A DNA stretch of 64,000 bases from Anisus vortex. Lineage: Eukaryota > Mollusca > Gastropoda > Planorbidae. This document shows, in pieces, positions 30,576-64,000 of this stretch. The notes under the pieces were generated by a model. It searched no databases, was not told where the DNA came from, and saw only the letters and a program-made list of their open reading frames with translations. Where the stretch lies: contig OX421498.1 in NCBI GenBank assembly GCA_949126835.1, positions 33,711,299 to 33,775,298 of the forward strand, given 5' to 3'. Within the stretch, counting starts at the first letter, position 1; each line of letters begins with the position of its first letter. Position numbers and translations under genes: made by a program.

Positions 30576-33500
30576 TGCTTGTGAAAAATGGGCATGTACA
30601 TAATGTTAGCAAAGATTGCACTCATTCATTGTACATGGTGTGTGTGAATCAAATCTGTGTCATTTCTTGTCACTGTTAAATCAGTATTTCCGTAAATATA
30701 ATATTTTTAAAAAATTGACATTGATAATTATGTGTTATTTTTAGTTTTTAAAGTGTTTAAAATTATTCCTAATTGCATGACCAGAATTATAATTCCTTTC
30801 TGTGTCAATTCTTTATGTGTTTCATCATTAAATAGGCTATTGTAAGTCATTAAGATGACCACAATGAACCTAAACAAAAATATGAGTACAACAAGACAAT
30901 ATGGATCAGATTTCAGAAACAGACATTATATTACTAACAATACAAATTTGCAGACAGATAACAAGTAATATTAAACAATTGTGACACAAACCAAGCTTTG
31001 ATCAATGTTTATTTGCAGTAGTTTTTTAAGAGAATGTATTATAATTGATACAAAATTAAGAAGAGTTAGAAATTACAAAACTAAATTTAAGAAGTGTAAA
31101 AAAAAACATTAACAAAAAAGTATTATTTGTTGCTACATGCACTGGACATGAACAATTGAAATCTGACAACAGTGCATATTAACAACAGTTTGAAATTTTG
31201 TTCTTATTATTACCTGGCAATCATATCTAACAAACATAAGCAATAAAATGTGTGTGTGTGTAGGTAGATACTGTATGTTTTTGAGAGAACTTCAAACAAA
31301 GTTGTCATACTGTGCTGTGTGTACAAAATATAGGAAGCAAAGACTCAGAACACAAGATAATGATCAGCTCCATTCATTCATTATGCAGGGGCTCAAAACT
31401 GTTTTTTTTTGTTTTCTTTACATTTACTGAGCAAAAATACAACCCCATCCAGTGATTCTCTTCACTTCAGAGGGAATTTTAATTCAAACACATGAATTAT
31501 AAATTTAAAAAAAATCAAACAACATTTTGACAGTTTTGTTAACAAAAATAAAGAAGAAATGAACAAAGTTTTTGTCTAATACTTTCAACAAGATGAAAAT
31601 TCTTTGTGTGTTTTCACTAGTAGCTTTCACTCATTTGTTTATTTTCTTCTGAATTGTAGCTTTGAGAGTTTTTCTTGAGATGCAGTTGAAAACTCACCAG
31701 CAAACTATTACTTCAAATGAAAAAAAGTGAACATTTCCAATACCAGTATTATTTTAATTCAGATATTTATAAAAAAACAACAAAAAGACAAACAATACTT
31801 ACAGGCTAATTACAAGAAGTTCAATGCTATAACTCTAACTATTGTGTGGAAAACTAAATACTCCCCTTTAAGTACTGATATAGTACAAGGAGATTTGAAT
31901 GCATACATTGTTACCTCTTTTAATCAAGTATTAAAAATTAAACCAACACTTTTCTTTGTACAGGAATTAGAACATTAAAATAAATACTTTGTCAATTTTC
32001 TTAAAAAGAACTAAATAAAAAAAAATAATTTATCCACTCTAAAACTCCTTTTTAAAAATATCTGCCCCTAATAACAAAAAATATTAGATTATTCATAGAT
32101 TACATATAAATATATAGTTATTAGATTATATACACAAAGCAATAGGAGTCGAGGTTACCTAGACTTTTCAGTAGTAAGGTATAGATGATTTAATGTCAAT
32201 TATGCTGTGTTGACCAAGTTATATTAATAACACTGCCACAATTTTTAAAAAAGACAACAACACAAAACAAAGTCACTTGTCCTCGTTCTATCTGACGGCA
32301 GGTCTGCACACCTGGGTCAATTCATTAACATTGCGACCATCATTCACCTTTAGCGCAGACAAACTCCATTGTTTAAAATTAATAATTCTTTTTTTTTTCA
32401 AAGTGCACGAATGAATTTAAAAAGAAAAAAATTATTTTATAATAACAAAGAGAGCAAAAAATAAAAAAAACACAAACAAAATAAAAAGTTGAAATGGGTT
32501 ACAAAAGAAATAAGCATGAACTATTTGCCACCAATGAAATGTGTGTTGCAAGGTGAGTGTTGCTACATTCATTTACACTCACATTATACACACACACCCA
32601 GGAAAGGACTGCTGGCAGATATCAAAGGAGAGTCAGGAATAAAGGCACCACCAACAGTTTTTTTGATTTTACATCAAGATAAAAACAACGCACACACAAT
32701 AGAAAAAACAAACAAACCCAAAAATCTACAAAACAACCGGAACACTCTTTCTCCTTCATTCTGGGTGACTACTAAACAGCGGTGCCCACACTTATTCATG
32801 GAGAAAAAGGAGAAAAGCCTGACTGGCTAAAGACTTGTCCTGGGCTAAATATTTACAAGCAATTCCATTTCAAAAGATAGTAACTGTTGTTCATTTTGGT
32901 TCTTCTAGGTTGGTTGGGGGGAGGGGAAGAAGGGGTGTGTGTTCAAACATCACAGAAATAAATAAATGACAACAACAAAAAATTCAAAACCCCCTTAAAA
33001 CAAAATATATTTTTTTGTACTAAGTTTCCTTTTAATCAAAAAATAAAATTTGGCAACTTGTTAATGTCAGATTACAATAAATAATTGTAAAAACAAAAAA
33101 ATTGCTTTGAGCGTGTAATACGATGAACTTGTAATTATTCTAGCTTACCAGTCTGGTAGATAAACTAAATAATACTTGTGGTGTTATACAAGTGACCAAT
33201 CCATGGGCAAGACTTCTTCATAGATTTATTCAACAAAGTAAGACAAGTTTACATTAGCTACAACCATCTTTTTCCTCAGTACCGTACAAATATCAACTTG
33301 TTTCAATATTATCAAAGCAGAAGTTCATACAGAAATAAAAAAAATAATTTTTTAATCAATGGTAATTTGTAAATAAACTGAACTATAACAGTCACAAGAA
33401 GAGTCTCTTTTGAACTGAATATAACAGTTAGTTTTGGTTGTTTTTTACATCATTTTTTCTTTCATCATCTTTCTTAATGATTTAAACTAAAAAAATAATT

Positions 33501-34018
33501 GTATGAGCAAAGAGTGAACCTTAAATAAAGATAGAGAAAAAAAGAGTTTCCATCTCAAGGAATTTTACAGTGAAAGGGATTTTTTAGGATCAGGATAGCT
33601 CTCCCACCCTCCTCCATGCGTTAGTGAACTATGGTGAAGACATGATCAACATAAACCCCAACTACTACATGTGAATAAATTATATAAAGAGTTGTAAGTT
33701 TACATCTCAAGGGTTTAAATTTAAATGCATGGCCCATTTATTGTAACATAAACTATAGTTCACACAATCGCATGACCTCATTGTTTTTGTATTTCAACTA
33801 TTTTGATTAGGACATTTATTACCTAGTGTAGACCCCACCAGTAATAAAAAAACAACAACAACTGGATGCTTCCATGGAAACGGTTGTTAACCAAAAAAAA
33901 ACAACAAGTTTAGCTAAAGACATTCAGAAACAATGTCATTATTTAATATATAATATATATATATATGTATATGAAGAGGGTAATGAAATAACTAAATCTA
34001 CGCTAATGTTCCAGAGCA
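30576..34018. other. Convergent 3' region between BPL_N and LIMA1-like genes
   Basis: AT-rich DNA with no recognised exon. The A-rich plus strand means T-rich sequence downstream of the minus-strand LIMA1-like stop, consistent with a long 3' UTR, but the poly(A) site cannot be fixed. Open frames here (for example 32489-32830) lack homology. Confidence 0.4.
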
Positions 34019-62310
<28,292 letters not shown>

Positions 62311-64000
62311 CTAATGAAAAAAATAAAAATTTCAATTATAAATTTTTTTATTTATGGAAAATCCTTGTGTTTTTAGTTTATCTATGCATCTATTAACATT
62401 AATTCTAATTTACTATCACATATTAAATAAAATGGTGGAACTTTTCAGCACACGACAAGGTCCAACAACAGAATATATTGAAAAGAAAATGTAGAAAAAA
62501 AAAACACAGCTGGGGGTGGGGGGGAATGAAAACAAATGTCATTCATGTTTCTCATATATGCTTTCAAATAGCTGGATAAATGAAATACCTGGTAGCTGTA
62601 TTTTTTTGTTTTAAATCCAATAGGAATATAATGAAAAATATGTTGTTATATGTGACAAAAAAAAACGACAGTAAACCTAGTCCACTGTAAAAAAAATTTG
62701 AATGTATTTAGTTTTAAGAATAATAAAATATATTTTTTGCATTTCATTATTATATTTTACGGATCATAATAATTTACATTGATCAATGCATCCTTCCTAC
62801 AATTCAAATTATTCCCCCTGCCTCATTGAACACCACACAAAAAAAAAGGAGGGTGGCGCAGGGAAGGGTATGCTAGGGGAAAAACTAAAATGCCACAACA
62901 AACTGCAGAAACCTATAACTAGAAGATTGGCATTCTATGCACTTTGGTTAAGACTGGAGCCCTAAATCCTTTAAACTGGTGCTCAAATTAAAAAAGTGTT
63001 TTGTCTTCTGCACCAATTAGGACAATTCATAAAAAAACATAAAATAAAGGGGAGGGGGGCAAATGGAAATGGAGTATAATTTCGCACACCAAAAATGTAA
63101 AAGACATTTTTTTTTAAACATAAAAAAATCAATCATTTCTGGTGAAAGCTACATCCATGCTTTTGCATCATGTGCCAAGGTGCACAACCACCGTAACTTA
63201 CACGTAAAGAAATGCCCAACACTGGCACCACACTAAAACCTGTTTCTCTCCCTTAGAATGAAATTAAGGAAAAATCAATTTATGCACAAAATATTTTTTT
63301 TTGTCTTTTTATAAATCGGACTGGACATTCATTTTTTAAGAAAAAGATATAAATACTTTCATTAAACTAAACCCGTGCTAATTTTACAACTTGAAGTTTT
63401 AAAACTTCATTTTTGACATAAAGCTGGATGATGGCCTTGTGGGGGAAATTGAATGTTCAAATAACAGTCAGACACAAAGAAAGATGATAAATTGATCAAG
63501 ACTAAAAACTGGGACATAAAAATGTTTTTTTTAAATTTTCCATTCACAATGTCTCTTGGCATAAACTCCACAATTAGTCAAGTAGTGTACATAGAGGAAA
63601 AGATTCACTGATATAACAGAAATGTATATTTCTAAATCTTCTGTCCAGTTACAGTAGTTCAAAATTAATTGTAAAAAATGTTTGTCTCTCAGAAACCCAC
63701 AACAAAAACCTCTCACATGTGACTCAGTTAAGTTCTCAAAATTCTTACACCCCGTATCTTACTCTTAAAACCAGTTCAACAATTCTAATAGACCTTAACA
63801 AAAAAAACACAGGAATTTTTCTCTTTCAAATCCACAAAATATCTTAATGTAATGAAACTATTTCAGAGAAGATGAGATCCATTTCCCAATATTATGAATG
63901 AAGGCAGGGGTGTAGCCAAAAATTGTTCCAGGGGGGGGGGGGAGGTGTGTGACCTTCCGCGTGTCTACTATTTAACATATTCCAGGAGGGGCTGAACTTT
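62311..64000. other. Intron of the LIMA1-like gene reaching the window edge
   Basis: No exon with splice sites was found. It is A-rich with G runs near 62515, 63050 and 63931. The next upstream exon must end in phase 0 and lies beyond the window. Confidence 0.45.

Noticed and set aside
32489..32830. 113-codon plus-strand frame
   Set aside because: No recognisable domain, no splice context, lies in the likely 3' UTR side of the opposite gene.

Overview
The window is animal nuclear DNA: AT-rich, with interrupted genes, GT-AG introns with matching phases, non-LTR (LINE) fragments, tRNA-derived SINEs and hAT-type DNA transposons with 8-bp target duplications. The overall texture (long AT-rich introns, many minisatellites, a recurring TAGGCCTA octamer, the SINE family) suggests a mollusc, probably a gastropod. 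That placement is inference, not proof.

Four gene loci are supported. (1) Bases 1-122 are the 3' end of a gene whose last residues form a U1/matrin-type C2H2 zinc finger. (2) Bases 9088-18149 (+) hold a six-exon gene whose phases all join. It has an N-terminal CARD-like domain resembling those of RIG-I/MDA5-type proteins, an acidic linker, one decayed zinc finger and four intact U1-type zinc fingers of the class that binds double-stranded RNA in the JAZ/ZNF346 family. Loci 1 and 2 look like tandem paralogs, and this CARD plus dsRNA-type zinc finger architecture is the most interesting thing here. (3) Bases 20575-23679 (-) are a complete MED18 Mediator subunit gene of six coding exons and 206 residues. 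(4) Bases 26999-29879 (+) are a complete three-exon, 260-residue stand-alone BPL_N (glutamine-amidotransferase-like) protein in which the expected nucleophile Cys is Gly. (5) Bases 34019-62310 (-) are most of a LIMA1/EPLIN-like LIM-domain gene. Its 5' end lies outside the window, seven coding exons are visible, there are four copies of an AKNM-type repeat, and there is a possible internal alternative start near 48.4 kb.

Layout: 0.1-9 kb is AT-rich spacer with two hAT-type elements and one SINE with a perfect duplication. 9.1-18.1 kb is the CARD/zinc-finger gene. Its first intron contains nested insertions: a SINE split by two hAT-type elements, one of which was itself hit by a 5'-truncated LINE with RNase H. 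18.2-20.5 kb is spacer with two minisatellites. 20.6-23.7 kb is MED18, with a long hairpin and a LINE tail in its introns. 24.6-25.6 kb is an unusual CTATAG/CTAGA-rich block. 27-29.9 kb is the BPL_N gene. 30-34 kb is a convergent 3' region. 34-62 kb is the LIMA1-like gene, with introns carrying a 41-copy 44-bp satellite, a roughly 30-copy 39-bp minisatellite, SINEs and LINE remnants.

The genes are not an operon and share no obvious pathway. Most short open frames in the window are chance frames or tandem-repeat artefacts.
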